DNA from: Legionellales bacterium
GTDB lineage: Bacteria > Pseudomonadota > Gammaproteobacteria > Berkiellales > Berkiellaceae
Direction: 5' to 3'
Assembly (NCBI GenBank): GCA_947475765.1
Contig: CANJMM010000020.1
Span: 1 to 32,572 of the forward strand
DNA: 32,572 nt
The notes under the pieces are model-generated. The model was not told where the DNA came from, did no database searches, and worked only from the letters and a program-made list of their open reading frames with translations. The position numbers and the translations under genes are program-made. Every line of letters starts with the position of its first letter. Position 1 is the stretch's first letter. Below are positions 1-8,680 of this stretch, piece after piece.

Positions 1-19
1 AGCTAACTATATCTTAAAA

Positions 20-45
20 GAAAAAAGATACGTGCATCGGGTAGC
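20..45 (+). pseudogene. Remnant of IS4-type transposase 3' end
   Basis: These 26 bases are identical to the reverse complement of the end of the transposase frame at the right edge of the window. They encode the same last residues, KKDTCIG and a stop (21-44). Upstream of position 20 the similarity stops and the inverted-repeat arm begins, so only the very end of the gene survives here. It is a decayed fragment, not a gene. Confidence 0.5.
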
Positions 46-212
46 CTTTGATAGGGGGCCGACTTGAAAAACATCCCCCCGTCCCTTTTCGCTACGCTTA
101 AGGGCCGACCCCCTATCCAAGGGGGTTTTAAAACCCCTTTATTTTTGCAGGCTTTTCTTTTCGCCCCCTTTGATAGGGGGCCGACAGCGCAGCTGGCGGG
201 GGGATGTTCACA
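46..212. repeat. C/G-tract dispersed repeat, left copy
   Basis: This stretch carries runs of five or six C or G in an AT-rich genome. They are arranged as CCCCCC, a short GTCCCTTTTCGCT-type segment, GACCCCCT, then AGGGGG. Most of it (about 64-180) recurs in the same orientation at about 32247-32364, including the CAGGCTTTTCT-like segment. A shorter relative with the same architecture is at 20597-20640. The runs can pair into several hairpins, so it could slow or stop transcription beyond the ABC operon, but no function is shown. Confidence 0.7.
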
Positions 213-290
213 GTAATTTTGAAAAAAATTTTTCTTTTAAGGTATAGTTAGCTGCTTGAGATAATTAGTGTCGGTATAATCACTAAAAAA

Positions 291-2351
291 TTATTCTGTT
301 TTATCCGAATAAAGAAAACATTTTACGGTTTGTTTTGGCAATGCATAAATAGGCGGATAGCTTTTTTGACAGACAGGCATCGCATGCGGACATCTAGGAT
401 GAAAATGACACCCTTTAGGTGGGTGAATATTAGAGGGAATTTCGCCTCTTGGCGCATGCACTTTTTTAGGTTCGGCCAAACTAGGAACAGAAGCCAATAA
501 TGCTTGAGTATAAGGATGTTTCGGGTTTTTTAAAATCACTTCCGTTGGACCTTGCTCAACGATTCGACCTAAATACATCACAGCGACCGTATCTGACAAA
601 TAAGAAACCACTGAAATATTATGAGTGATAAATAACAAACTAATATTAAATTCATTTTGAAGAGACTGAAATAAATTTAATAATTGTGCCTGAACCGATA
701 CATCCAAGCTGCTGGTAGGTTCATCACAGATAATAAATTTTGCCCCTAAGGCTAATACTCTGGCAATACAAATACGCTGGCGTTGCCCCCCTGAAAACTC
801 ATGGGGAAATCTATTTTTCATCGCATAATCCAAACCCACTTGTTCTAATAAGGCTTCAATACGCTTTTGACGCTCTTCTGCATTAGATCCAATATTTAAA
901 GCAAGCATCCCTTCTTCTAAAATTTCAGATATACGCATACGCGGATCCATAGAAGAAAAGGGATCTTGAAAAATCATTTGGCAATCGCTTCGAATTTTAT
1001 GCAAAGTCCAGGGTAACAACCGCGTCAAATCTTTGCCCATATAAATAACATTGCCATAAGAAGGCTTTATCAATTGTAATATGGCTTTTCCAACGGTAGA
1101 TTTTCCACAACCCGACTCCCCTACCAGTGCCACTGTTTCCCCTTCATGTATAGACAAACTCACGCCATCTACGGCTTTAATATAGCCAACCGTTCTTTTG
1201 AATAGGCCTTTTTGAATAGGAAAAAATACTTTTAAATGATTAATATCGATTAGATTAACTTTTTCGTCTATTTTGTACAAATCCTGCTCATCGTCTATTT
1301 TTTCTTGAAACTCAGGTGTGCTATTCATTGGCATCATTAAGGCCAATGCAATTTCTTGCGCCGTTTTTTTTAAGCCCCCTGTTTGATAATGTAAACAACG
1401 AACTAAATTATTATCTGTATTATGATAAGCATATAACTCAGGCAATTCTACTTGGCATTTTTCTAAAGCTACCTCACAGCGACCATAAAATCGACATACT
1501 TTAAAATGTTGATTTAAATTAGGCACTTGCCCTGGGATAACCGATAAGGGCGATTTTTTATCGGATCGTTCTGGCAAAGCTTTAAATAATTTTTGTGAAT
1601 ACGGGTGCTTAGGCATAAAAAAGAATTCTGTCGCTGATGCTTGCTCTACCATATGCCCTGCATACATAACCTGAATGGTATCGGCCAATTCTCGCACCAC
1701 GCCTAAATCATGGCTAATTAATATTAAGGCCATCTTGTTTTTTTTAATAATAAGCTTTAATAATTCAATAATTTGAGCTTGAGTGGTGACATCTAAGGCA
1801 GTAGTTGGCTCATCTGCAATTAAAATACTCGGTGATTTTGCCAATGCCATCGCTATCATTACGCGCTGCTTTTGACCACCTGAAATTTGATGTGGATACT
1901 TACTTAACATCAGTTCAGGGTCTGAAATTAAGACGTCTTTTAACAAAGAGATGGCTTTAGCTTGATATGCCGATTTTGATAATTTATCCCAAATCGCCTC
2001 TATAATTTGATCCCCAATGGTTAACACAGGGTTTAATGCAGCTTGCGGATCTTGAAAGATAACGGCTATTTCTTTTCGGCGCAAAACTTGCATTTTTTTT
2101 TCTGAATACGTTAAAATATTTTCGCCTTTAAACCATATTTCAGACTGCAAGTCAATTCTAGCCTGTGGCGGTAATAATCTAAGAATAGACATCGCCATAA
2201 TCGACTTTCCTGAACCCGACTCGCCTACAATCGCCATGGTTTCAGTTTCATGTAATGTAAAAGAAACGGAATTTACGGCTTTAATATAATCTAATTCTGT
2301 TTGAATAAACACTTTAAGATTATTAACTTTTAAAAGTGGAGTTTGATTCAT
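291..2351 (-). CDS. Peptide ABC transporter, double ATP-binding protein
   Basis: This 686-residue protein fuses two ABC ATPases and would power peptide import at the inner membrane. NBD1 has Walker A at 43-50, the Q-loop at Q100, SGGQ at 157-160, Walker B ending at E181 and the H-loop at H214. NBD2 has Walker A at 411-418, SGGQ at 520-523, DE at 543-544 and H577. Each half ends in the four-cysteine tail typical of Opp/Dpp ATPases (C286, C292, C299, C319 and C648, C654, C661, C678). The start codon overlaps the stop codon of the upstream permease. A binding protein, two permeases and a fused ATPase in this order matches yejABEF, but the proteins are longer than the E. coli ones, so no symbol is given. 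The substrate is unknown, probably oligopeptides. Confidence 0.9.
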   Translation of the reverse strand: MNQTPLLKVNNLKVFIQTELDYIKAVNSVSFTLHETETMAIVGESGSGKSIMAMSILRLLPPQARIDLQSEIWFKGENILTYSEKKMQVLRRKEIAVIFQDPQAALNPVLTIGDQIIEAIWDKLSKSAYQAKAISLLKDVLISDPELMLSKYPHQISGGQKQRVMIAMALAKSPSILIADEPTTALDVTTQAQIIELLKLIIKKNKMALILISHDLGVVRELADTIQVMYAGHMVEQASATEFFFMPKHPYSQKLFKALPERSDKKSPLSVIPGQVPNLNQHFKVCRFYGRCEVALEKCQVELPELYAYHNTDNNLVRCLHYQTGGLKKTAQEIALALMMPMNSTPEFQEKIDDEQDLYKIDEKVNLIDINHLKVFFPIQKGLFKRTVGYIKAVDGVSLSIHEGETVALVGESGCGKSTVGKAILQLIKPSYGNVIYMGKDLTRLLPWTLHKIRSDCQMIFQDPFSSMDPRMRISEILEEGMLALNIGSNAEERQKRIEALLEQVGLDYAMKNRFPHEFSGGQRQRICIARVLALGAKFIICDEPTSSLDVSVQAQLLNLFQSLQNEFNISLLFITHNISVVSYLSDTVAVMYLGRIVEQGPTEVILKNPKHPYTQALLASVPSLAEPKKVHAPRGEIPSNIHPPKGCHFHPRCPHAMPVCQKSYPPIYALPKQTVKCFLYSDKTE

Positions 2352-3769
2352 TATTTTTGATCTCTCATTCTTGGATCAAATGCATCGCGCAAACTATCTG
2401 CAAATATATTAGCGGATAGAACCAAAGTAAACATAAACATAAAAGCGGCTGTCAGTGACCACCATACAATAGGCACACGTGACATTTCTAACCTAGCCCC
2501 ATTAATCATCGTCCCCCAACTATAAGAGGTTGGATCCACCCCTACGCCAATATAAGACAAAACCGCCTCAGCAAGGACCAATCCTGAAAAATCTAAAGCA
2601 ATAGAAATTAAAATAATATGGGACATATTTGGCAACAAATGCTTCCACATGATTTTAAGATGAGAAACGCCTAAACTTCTGGCTGCCAATACATAATCGA
2701 TTTCTCTTAGCTTAAGTGCTTCTGCTCTTAATAATCGACATAACCCTGTCCAACTGGTAACCCCTAATATCAGACACAAAGCCAATAATCTTGCATCACT
2801 TCTTGCCGCCATAGAATTAAACCAATCTTGATGATTGGCCATTAAGACTTGTAAGCTAAGCACACTTGCTGCAATTAATAACACCCCTGGAATAGAACTC
2901 AAAGTGGTATATAAATATTGAATGAGATCATCTATCCAACCTCGAAGATATCCTGCCAAAATACCTAAAAATAGCGCAAAAGGCAACATCACTAAAGTCG
3001 TTAAGCTTCCAATTAATATGCCCGTTCGAATGCCCTTCAAGGCTTCATAAAATACATCTTCGCCAATTTTGGAGGTCCCCATAATATGATAATAAGGGGT
3101 TGTCATCCCTACAAAAAAAACAACCCATAAAATCAAATATAAAGTGCCTAAAAAAGTTTTCCATGGGAATATTTTCTTTTTTAATTTTCTTGATTTTTTT
3201 GATTTTCTTGATACCAGTCTCAAAAAACCAAAAATAACACCCAAAGCAAGCAAGGCAAAAAAAGCGGACAACCCTAATTTACTTAAAATATCGCCAGGCT
3301 TATCTTTTTCATTTTTTAAGTGTAACCCTGCATACATAAGCCTAGGAAAATCCCGCCTTATTTCCCCATTATCTTGTATGACATTTTCTTTATTAAAACC
3401 AAACAAAGCAAACGGTTCAGAGTAAGAAACTTCTTGATACTCTATCGAATACTTAAGCAGTAGATCTAGCACGCTTCTTGTTTGGCCGACCCCATAAGCC
3501 TTAGGATAACTCTTTTGCAAAGCATGATTAGGTAAAACTTCTAAATGAACTGAATCTAAAGTAGCAATAAAAACAAATGTGCTTAATAGCATTATCACAA
3601 AAATATTTAATGGCTTTTTTAGCACTTTTTGCCAAGGTGATAGCAACATGGGATTTTTTCTAATACCCATAAAAAAAACAGCCACCATAAAAAGCAGAAA
3701 ATATAACAACAAATCTGTCAAAAGCGGCGTAAACTTTACATGCTGAATATTATAGATAAAATCAATCAT
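2351..3769 (-). CDS. Peptide ABC transporter permease (DppC/YejE type)
   Basis: This is an inner-membrane permease of 472 residues, longer than a usual DppC/YejE protein (about 300-340). The extra length is N-terminal: two membrane segments near 15-35 and 50-70, a periplasmic stretch, another membrane segment near 165-185, and a lysine/serine-rich loop at 187-200. The permease core starts near 205. The EAA loop that contacts the ATPase is at about 350-381, with the family glycine in RSLGVSH. It overlaps the upstream permease by 8 nt and the ATPase gene by 1 nt, so translation is probably coupled. The basic loop is encoded by a TTTTCTTGA-like low-complexity tract at 3172-3212. Confidence 0.88.
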   Translation of the reverse strand: MIDFIYNIQHVKFTPLLTDLLLYFLLFMVAVFFMGIRKNPMLLSPWQKVLKKPLNIFVIMLLSTFVFIATLDSVHLEVLPNHALQKSYPKAYGVGQTRSVLDLLLKYSIEYQEVSYSEPFALFGFNKENVIQDNGEIRRDFPRLMYAGLHLKNEKDKPGDILSKLGLSAFFALLALGVIFGFLRLVSRKSKKSRKLKKKIFPWKTFLGTLYLILWVVFFVGMTTPYYHIMGTSKIGEDVFYEALKGIRTGILIGSLTTLVMLPFALFLGILAGYLRGWIDDLIQYLYTTLSSIPGVLLIAASVLSLQVLMANHQDWFNSMAARSDARLLALCLILGVTSWTGLCRLLRAEALKLREIDYVLAARSLGVSHLKIMWKHLLPNMSHIILISIALDFSGLVLAEAVLSYIGVGVDPTSYSWGTMINGARLEMSRVPIVWWSLTAAFMFMFTLVLSANIFADSLRDAFDPRMRDQK

Positions 3770-4742
3770 TTAATTTCACCCTAGGATCAGCCAGCGTGTA
3801 TGAAATATCTGTTAAAACAAGGCCAATAATATATAATACCGACCCTAAAAATACCATGGCTCTCACAATTGCAAAATCTTGTTGTTCAATGGCATCAATG
3901 GTATAACTTCCTAATCCTGGTATACCAAAAAAAGATTCTGTTAATAAACTTCCTAGAAATAATAAAGGCAACAAAACCACGACGCCCGTTAAAATAGGAA
4001 TTAAGGCATTTCTTAATATGTGCTTAAACAAAACATATAATTCAGAAAAACCTTTAGAAAGTGCTGTTTTGACATAATCTTTATGAATTTCTTCTAAAAA
4101 TAAAGTACGGTACCATCTGGCACCTGATCCTACCCCGCCTATTACCCCAATGCAAACAGGCAAAATTAAAAATTTAATCAAACTCCATCCTGACTCATAA
4201 CCAGATACGGGAACAAGCTTTAATATTTTTGCTAATAAATACTGCCCCCCAATAATATAAAACAAACCTGATATCGACATCATCATAATGCAAATAATAA
4301 TACCTAAAGTATCAATGTACGTTTTTCTAAAAAAAACAAATAATAAAGCCACCGTAATATTTACGATTAACCCTAATAATAAAGCAGGAATGGCTATAAC
4401 CAAAGATGGTATCATGCGCTCTTTGATGTCAAAACTAATATCTTGACCTGCATCACTTGATCCAAAGTCAAAAGAAAACAATCTGACTGATTTTTGATAA
4501 AAAATAGTTTGTTTAAATTGCTCAACGCCTTCTTTTTGATCATTTACAAATAAGGGCAAATGATAACCATGCGCACTTTTCCAATGTTCAATAGCTGATT
4601 GTGTAATATACTTTTGACCCAAGTGAATTCTGGCAATATCATTGGGTGTATTAACAATAAAAAACAACGAAAAAGTTAATATATTTACGCCAATTAAAAT
4701 AGGAATGGCATATAAAATTCTTCTGAGAATATAAATAAACAT
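3762..4742 (-). CDS. Peptide ABC transporter permease (DppB/YejB type)
   Basis: This 326-residue integral membrane protein starts with the typical first helix of the DppB/OppB/YejB family (MFIYILRRILYAIPILIG). A periplasmic segment follows at about 35-110, then the six-helix permease core. The EAA loop is at about 214-247 (EEIHKDYVKTALSKG...). The C-terminus ends with the family signature YTLADPRVK. It pairs with the following permease, whose start it overlaps by 8 nt. It lies 20 nt downstream of the binding-protein gene, so the four genes form one operon. Confidence 0.9.
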   Translation of the reverse strand: MFIYILRRILYAIPILIGVNILTFSLFFIVNTPNDIARIHLGQKYITQSAIEHWKSAHGYHLPLFVNDQKEGVEQFKQTIFYQKSVRLFSFDFGSSDAGQDISFDIKERMIPSLVIAIPALLLGLIVNITVALLFVFFRKTYIDTLGIIICIMMMSISGLFYIIGGQYLLAKILKLVPVSGYESGWSLIKFLILPVCIGVIGGVGSGARWYRTLFLEEIHKDYVKTALSKGFSELYVLFKHILRNALIPILTGVVVLLPLLFLGSLLTESFFGIPGLGSYTIDAIEQQDFAIVRAMVFLGSVLYIIGLVLTDISYTLADPRVKLND

Positions 4743-4762
4743 ATTTTTATCGTTAACTCATA

Positions 4763-6946
4763 TTATATTATATTATATCGCTTAAGTGGCTGATATTGTT
4801 TGTTCCTATACAACAGACAAGCAGGTAAACATGCGCCTACTATGCCAATTATAATCAGTGCCAATGGCCAAAAATGTGCTTGATTCCATTCTAACCGTTT
4901 TTTCGCTCTGAGTTCAGGGTTAATTTTGATATATTTAATATTATTATGTGACATCGCATTGGGTTTACTAGGATACAACCATTGATGGCTTAAGGCGTAT
5001 GACTTAGGGTGCAATCCCCATACCCATGGTGCATCTTCTCTTGCAATGCTTAACATTTGACTGAGTATCTCTGCCCGTTCTGGACCATCAGGTAAATGAC
5101 GCATTTTTTCATAGAGTTTATTATAAATAGGATTATCATAATTAGCGGGATTTTCTCCCCCAGATTTCACTTTACCATTTGGCCCATACAATAAAAACAG
5201 AAAATTTTCAGGATCGGGGTAATCGGCATTCCATCCCCAAAAAAATAATTGTGCATTGCCATTGCGCATTTTATCTTGAAAGCGATTATATTGTGTTGCT
5301 CTAATAATTAACTCAATACCTAATTTTGAAAATTGTTTTCGAATCCACTCAAATTGCGCTTTGGTATCTGGGCCACCTGTCTGCACGGCATCATAATATA
5401 AAATTAAAGGCTTACCTGTGGCTGCATCTATTCCATTAGGGTACCCTGCTTCCGCTAATAATATTTTGGCCTGGCTCAAAGGTTTTCGCTTATGCTCTGC
5501 ATCATATACAATTGAATTTAACTCTAAATTATCGGGTATAGATTTTGACATGCCTGGTGGCAATAAACTATGTGCCACCACGCCCCGGCCATTTAAAAAA
5601 ATGGTGATATATTCTTCAATATCCATCGCAATAGAAATAGCCTGTCTTAATTTTTTATTGGCTTCATTGTACCCCCCCACCACTGAATCTAACATATTAA
5701 AGCCCCAGTAAAATGTTGAAGGCAACACATCGGTTGTCAACTTAATATTTTTAGCCTGCATTGGTTCGGTGAGTTGTAATCCACCTGCTGTGCCATTTGT
5801 TTGAAAAGCCTGATCAAAGCTATCGCTGCTTACGCCTGAACTGTCATAATAGCCTTGTAAAAATTTATTCCAGTATGGAATATCTTCTTTTTCTGAAATA
5901 AACTCTACCCTATCTAAAAAAGGAATAGGTTTTCCCATTAATTCTTTAAATTCTTTAAATTCTTTAAATTCTTTATTTATTAAATTTTCTTGCATTGTGG
6001 GGTAAAAGCTTTTTCTAAATAAAGTATTTCGCTGCAATACCATTTGTGAATTGGGATCGTTTTTCTGAAGATAATAAGGCCCTGTTCCCACCGGAAACCA
6101 ATCTAAAGTAATATCTTTTTTAACCATTGTGGCATGACTATAAAACTTAATCGCCTCCCAAGGCATTGGGGCAAAAAATGGCATCGCTAACCAATAAATA
6201 AATTGTGGGTATTCTCCATGAATGGTAATACTGTAAGTATATTTACCCGTTGCTTTTGCCCCTATCAAATTCATTTTGTTTAAATCAATATAAACAGGAT
6301 GTTCTAAAGTAGCTTGGTATTGTTGATAAATTTTATCGATTTTTTTAGATAAGTCTTCTAATCCAACAATATGCTGCTGCATTAAGCCTAATATAGGCGA
6401 TTTCACTAAAGGATCTGCTAAGCGCTTAATTTGATAGACAAAATCTTCTGCCACCACTTCTCTTGAGCCAGTATGCGGAAAATCACTTAAGCTTTCCAAA
6501 CTCTCCACCCAACTTGGGTTTAAATCATGATAAACATATTTATTATTTTTTTGATAAAAACAAGGATGTTTTTGATAAACAATATGAGGCAAAATGTTAA
6601 TTTGATATTCTGTATACCGAATCGCTTCTTTAAGTTCTGTTGGCTGAAAGTTTTGATCTAAATAAATCACTTTAGGCATTTGTTCTGCCACTAATGGCTC
6701 TAAAGTATAAGGCCTTTTTAAATAATGATATTGTAAAGGGGGTTCATAAATTTGATTTAAAATAACCCATTCATTACTAGAATAAGACACTGCTGGATCT
6801 AAATGCTTTGGACGTTCTGAAAAAGAAGTATAAAAAGTATTGGCCTTAGGATCATCCAAAGGATAGGGATCATTCCAAGGTTTATCTGAACAGCCCGCTA
6901 AACAGGCCAATACAAGTAGCAAGATGCGCCACATATTTTTTAACAT
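4763..6946 (-). CDS. Peptide-binding lipoprotein of ABC transporter (SBP family 5)
   Basis: This 727-residue extracytoplasmic solute-binding protein (SBP_bac_5 type) captures peptides for the downstream permeases. The N-terminus has a lipobox, LAGC with C19 as the expected acylated cysteine. Family features include HLDPAVSYSSNEW near 49 and FPVGTGPYYL near 284. Two features are unusual. The last 40 residues contain a second strong membrane segment (about 691-715) followed by a basic tail, as if the protein were anchored at both ends. A tandem KEF repeat (325-336) is encoded by four 9-bp units at 5942-5977. It is the first gene of the operon and is divergent from fabI. Confidence 0.88.
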   Translation of the reverse strand: MLKNMWRILLLVLACLAGCSDKPWNDPYPLDDPKANTFYTSFSERPKHLDPAVSYSSNEWVILNQIYEPPLQYHYLKRPYTLEPLVAEQMPKVIYLDQNFQPTELKEAIRYTEYQINILPHIVYQKHPCFYQKNNKYVYHDLNPSWVESLESLSDFPHTGSREVVAEDFVYQIKRLADPLVKSPILGLMQQHIVGLEDLSKKIDKIYQQYQATLEHPVYIDLNKMNLIGAKATGKYTYSITIHGEYPQFIYWLAMPFFAPMPWEAIKFYSHATMVKKDITLDWFPVGTGPYYLQKNDPNSQMVLQRNTLFRKSFYPTMQENLINKEFKEFKEFKELMGKPIPFLDRVEFISEKEDIPYWNKFLQGYYDSSGVSSDSFDQAFQTNGTAGGLQLTEPMQAKNIKLTTDVLPSTFYWGFNMLDSVVGGYNEANKKLRQAISIAMDIEEYITIFLNGRGVVAHSLLPPGMSKSIPDNLELNSIVYDAEHKRKPLSQAKILLAEAGYPNGIDAATGKPLILYYDAVQTGGPDTKAQFEWIRKQFSKLGIELIIRATQYNRFQDKMRNGNAQLFFWGWNADYPDPENFLFLLYGPNGKVKSGGENPANYDNPIYNKLYEKMRHLPDGPERAEILSQMLSIAREDAPWVWGLHPKSYALSHQWLYPSKPNAMSHNNIKYIKINPELRAKKRLEWNQAHFWPLALIIIGIVGACLPACLLYRNKQYQPLKRYNII
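5942..5977. repeat. 9-bp tandem repeat inside the binding-protein gene
   Basis: Three perfect TTCTTTAAA units and a fourth imperfect one lie in frame and encode the KEF-KEF-KEF tract of the peptide-binding protein. Because the unit is a multiple of three, copy-number change would alter length without breaking the frame. Confidence 0.85.
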
Positions 6947-7123
6947 CCAATATAATATATATTATGTTAGTAAGCTTATTTTTAAAACTTATTTTTAAAG
7001 CTTATTTTAAATTAAGCTATCATTCGGCTACTCTATGTCGGTTAATTAGCGATAGAATAACAATCTAATTTAGTGTAGCTAATGTATGAGCATTGAGAAG
7101 AGAAAAAGAGAGGATTAAGTACG
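6947..7123. promoter_or_regulatory. Divergent regulatory region between ABC operon and fabI
   Basis: These 177 bp separate divergently transcribed genes, so both promoters should lie here. At 6972-7011 there are three tandem copies of an AGCTTATTTTTAAA-like unit of about 13 bp. At about 6948-6968 an AT-only near-palindrome overlaps the likely promoter of the transporter. fabI has an AGAGAGGA ribosome-binding site at about 7107-7113. No specific operator was recognised. Confidence 0.45.
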
Positions 7124-7921
7124 ATGAGTGGATTATTAAATGGTAAAAAAATCTTAATAACAGGCTTAATCAGCAGTAAATCTATTGCTTATGGTATTGC
7201 TGAAGCCATGAAAGCCCAAGGCGCTGAACTTGCATTTACCTATCAAACTGACAAATTTACCGATCGTGTTGCCAAAATGGCCCAAGAGTTTGGTTCAAAT
7301 CTCATTTTTCAGTGCGATGTGAGTTCAGATGAACAAATCGCCCATTTGTTTGAAGCATTAAAAGCCAAATGGGGACACTTAGATGCTTTAGTCCATTCTA
7401 TTGCATTCGCCCCTAGCGACCAATTAGAAGGTGATTTTGTAGATGTTATAAACCGTGAAGGTTTTGCCATCTCTCATGATGTGAGCGCTTACAGTTTTTG
7501 TGCTTTAGCTAAAGCAGCCTATCCTATGATGGAAAATCGCCAAGGCGCAATGTTAACCCTAACTTATTTAGGGGCAGAACGCGCCATTCCAAATTATAAT
7601 GTCATGGGACTAGCAAAAGCCAGCCTTGAAGCCTCTGTACGCTATTTGGCCAGCAGTTTGGGTACGCGCGGTATTCGTGTCAACGGTATTTCAGCGGGGC
7701 CTATTAGAACTTTGGCTGCCTCGGGCATCAAAGACTTTAGAAAAATGTTATCGACTAATGCTAAAGTCACGCCTTTACGTAAAAATATCGACGCCATTGA
7801 AGTGGGTAATGCTGCTGCATTTTTATGTTCTAACTTAGCTTCTGGAATTACCGGTGAAATTTTGCACGTTGATGCAGGATATAGCACCATAGGCATGAGT
7901 GAATTAGTGGCATTAACTTAG
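7124..7921 (+). CDS. fabI: Enoyl-[acyl-carrier-protein] reductase (NADH)
   Basis: This 265-residue cytoplasmic short-chain dehydrogenase catalyses the last reduction of each fatty-acid elongation cycle. The dinucleotide-binding start [13 protein letters not shown] (14-26) is the FabI variant of the Rossmann glycine motif. The active site shows Y148, Y158 and K165 in the block [21 protein letters not shown], equivalent to E. coli Y146, Y156 and K163. The substrate-loop region [20 protein letters not shown] is almost identical to the E. coli enzyme. Length matches the family. It appears monocistronic. The end of the gene lies in three tandem 11-bp units (7910-7942) that span the stop codon, so the last residues (VALT) come from repeat sequence. 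Confidence 0.96.
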   Translation: MSGLLNGKKILITGLISSKSIAYGIAEAMKAQGAELAFTYQTDKFTDRVAKMAQEFGSNLIFQCDVSSDEQIAHLFEALKAKWGHLDALVHSIAFAPSDQLEGDFVDVINREGFAISHDVSAYSFCALAKAAYPMMENRQGAMLTLTYLGAERAIPNYNVMGLAKASLEASVRYLASSLGTRGIRVNGISAGPIRTLAASGIKDFRKMLSTNAKVTPLRKNIDAIEVGNAAAFLCSNLASGITGEILHVDAGYSTIGMSELVALT

Positions 7922-7942
7922 CATTAATTTAGCATTAATTTA
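7910..7942. repeat. Three 11-bp tandem units across the fabI stop codon
   Basis: GCATTAACTTA is followed by two copies of GCATTAATTTA. The first contains the end of fabI including its stop codon; the others lie just downstream and carry further in-frame or shifted stops. Confidence 0.75.
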
Positions 7943-7949
7943 AAAAATG

Positions 7950-7987
7950 GGCGTTTAAATCATGTCGGATAACCTGTTTTAAACGCC
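7950..7987. terminator. Hairpin between fabI and the convergent small gene
   Basis: A perfect 10-bp stem, GGCGTTTAAA pairing with TTTAAACGCC, encloses an 18-nt loop between two converging genes. There is no good U-tract on either strand, so it may be a weak bidirectional terminator or only an RNA 3'-end stabiliser. Confidence 0.4.
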
Positions 7988-8010
7988 TCTAGGAGCCTGA
8001 TAAATAATTA

Positions 8011-8280
8011 TTATTTATTTAAAGTAACCTGTGGCACTGGCTCTGCCTGAAAAGCAAATTGATACTCCCCTGATTGATAGAGATCGTATAATTTTTTGCC
8101 TACAAAAGCAGCTGCCAATAGTGCTATTGTATACTCATTTTTCGAAATAGTGATGCCCTGGATTGGGTCGAATTCTACGAAGCAGGTACTTGTATTTGTT
8201 GCGAAATCTTTTAAGCTAACAAGGCATATGCCCATGCCACCTGAAACTTGCTTTAAATCACTGTTTAAAATTGCTTTCAT
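8011..8280 (-). CDS. Putative small exported peptide with double-glycine leader
   Basis: This is an 89-residue frame. The first 15 residues (MKAILNSDLKQVSGG) fit the double-glycine leader used by peptidase-containing ABC exporters: hydrophobic at -12, D at -8, L at -7, V at -4, GG at -2/-1. The predicted mature part of 74 residues has two cysteines (C19, C33), a hydrophobic small-residue stretch (about 50-60, IALLAAAFVG) and a polar tail. A weak ribosome-binding site (AGGT) lies upstream of the ATG. No exporter or immunity gene is nearby. It could be a microcin-like bacteriocin, a signalling peptide, or an unrelated small protein with a chance motif. Function is unknown. Confidence 0.5.
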   Translation of the reverse strand: MKAILNSDLKQVSGGMGICLVSLKDFATNTSTCFVEFDPIQGITISKNEYTIALLAAAFVGKKLYDLYQSGEYQFAFQAEPVPQVTLNK

Positions 8281-8680
8281 TTTTATTTACCTATTGAATT
8301 AAAATATAAAATTTAATCTAATTAACTAACTATTATTTGGATTAATGTTAGAATCAGAATAAGCAATTCTATACAGTTGGGATTCAAAATTCAATCAATT
8401 AACTATAATAAATAAATTAAAAATAAATTAAGCATAATCTAGTGTAATAGCGCTTATTATACCGAGAGCAATCAATTCAATCAGCTAGCTATGACTTAAA
8501 AGAAAAATAGTGATATTTTTCTTTTAAGGTATAGGTGGCTGATTGAATTGATTAATGTGGCTTATAGTTAAGCTTGTAAACTTGTAAACTTCTAAACTTT
8601 TAGGCTTGCCTTTCGATAACCTAAATACATAATTTCGATTATGTTTATATGTTAATTTTAACAGTGGGAGTTTATATATT
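8281..8680. other. 400-bp intergenic region between two small-peptide genes
   Basis: This very AT-rich divergent spacer contains the large palindrome at 8471-8552. Near 8573-8600 there are short CTTGTAAA-like tandem units. The bufferin-like gene is preceded by GTGGGAG (about 8664-8670), which fits a ribosome-binding site. No further gene is evident. A minus-strand frame starting inside the neighbouring gene has no supporting features. Confidence 0.5.
8471..8552. repeat. 82-bp palindrome with 39-bp arms, related to the 1-253 element ends
   Basis: Arms 8471-8509 and 8514-8552 are inverted copies with about five mismatches and a 4-nt loop (GTGA). The inner part of each arm (ACTTAAAAGAAAAAT type, flanked by AGCTA-CTAT) matches the terminal inverted repeats at 1-25 and 229-253. 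It therefore looks like two such ends fused with almost no interior. As RNA it would form a very stable hairpin on either strand. Confidence 0.8.

Larger units (their letters stand above)
1..253. repeat. Inverted-repeat-bounded element (MITE-like)
   Basis: Positions 1-25 and 229-253 are inverted copies of each other with one mismatch (at 242). The core reads AGCTAACTATA-CTTAAAAG. The interior holds a transposase 3' remnant and a C/G-tract repeat. Closely related arms, without this cargo, form the palindrome at 8471-8552, so this looks like a small non-autonomous element with terminal inverted repeats. No coding capacity was seen. Because position 1 is the window edge, the left end may extend further and a target-site duplication cannot be checked. 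Confidence 0.55.

Noticed and set aside
46-212. Possible CRISPR-like repeat block
   Set aside because: Repeats are irregular, without uniform spacers, and no cas genes are present.
7400-7420. FabI has Ala where E. coli has Gly93, a triclosan-resistance site
   Set aside because: HSIAFA is, as far as I recall, common in FabI of other bacteria, so it is not evidence of resistance.
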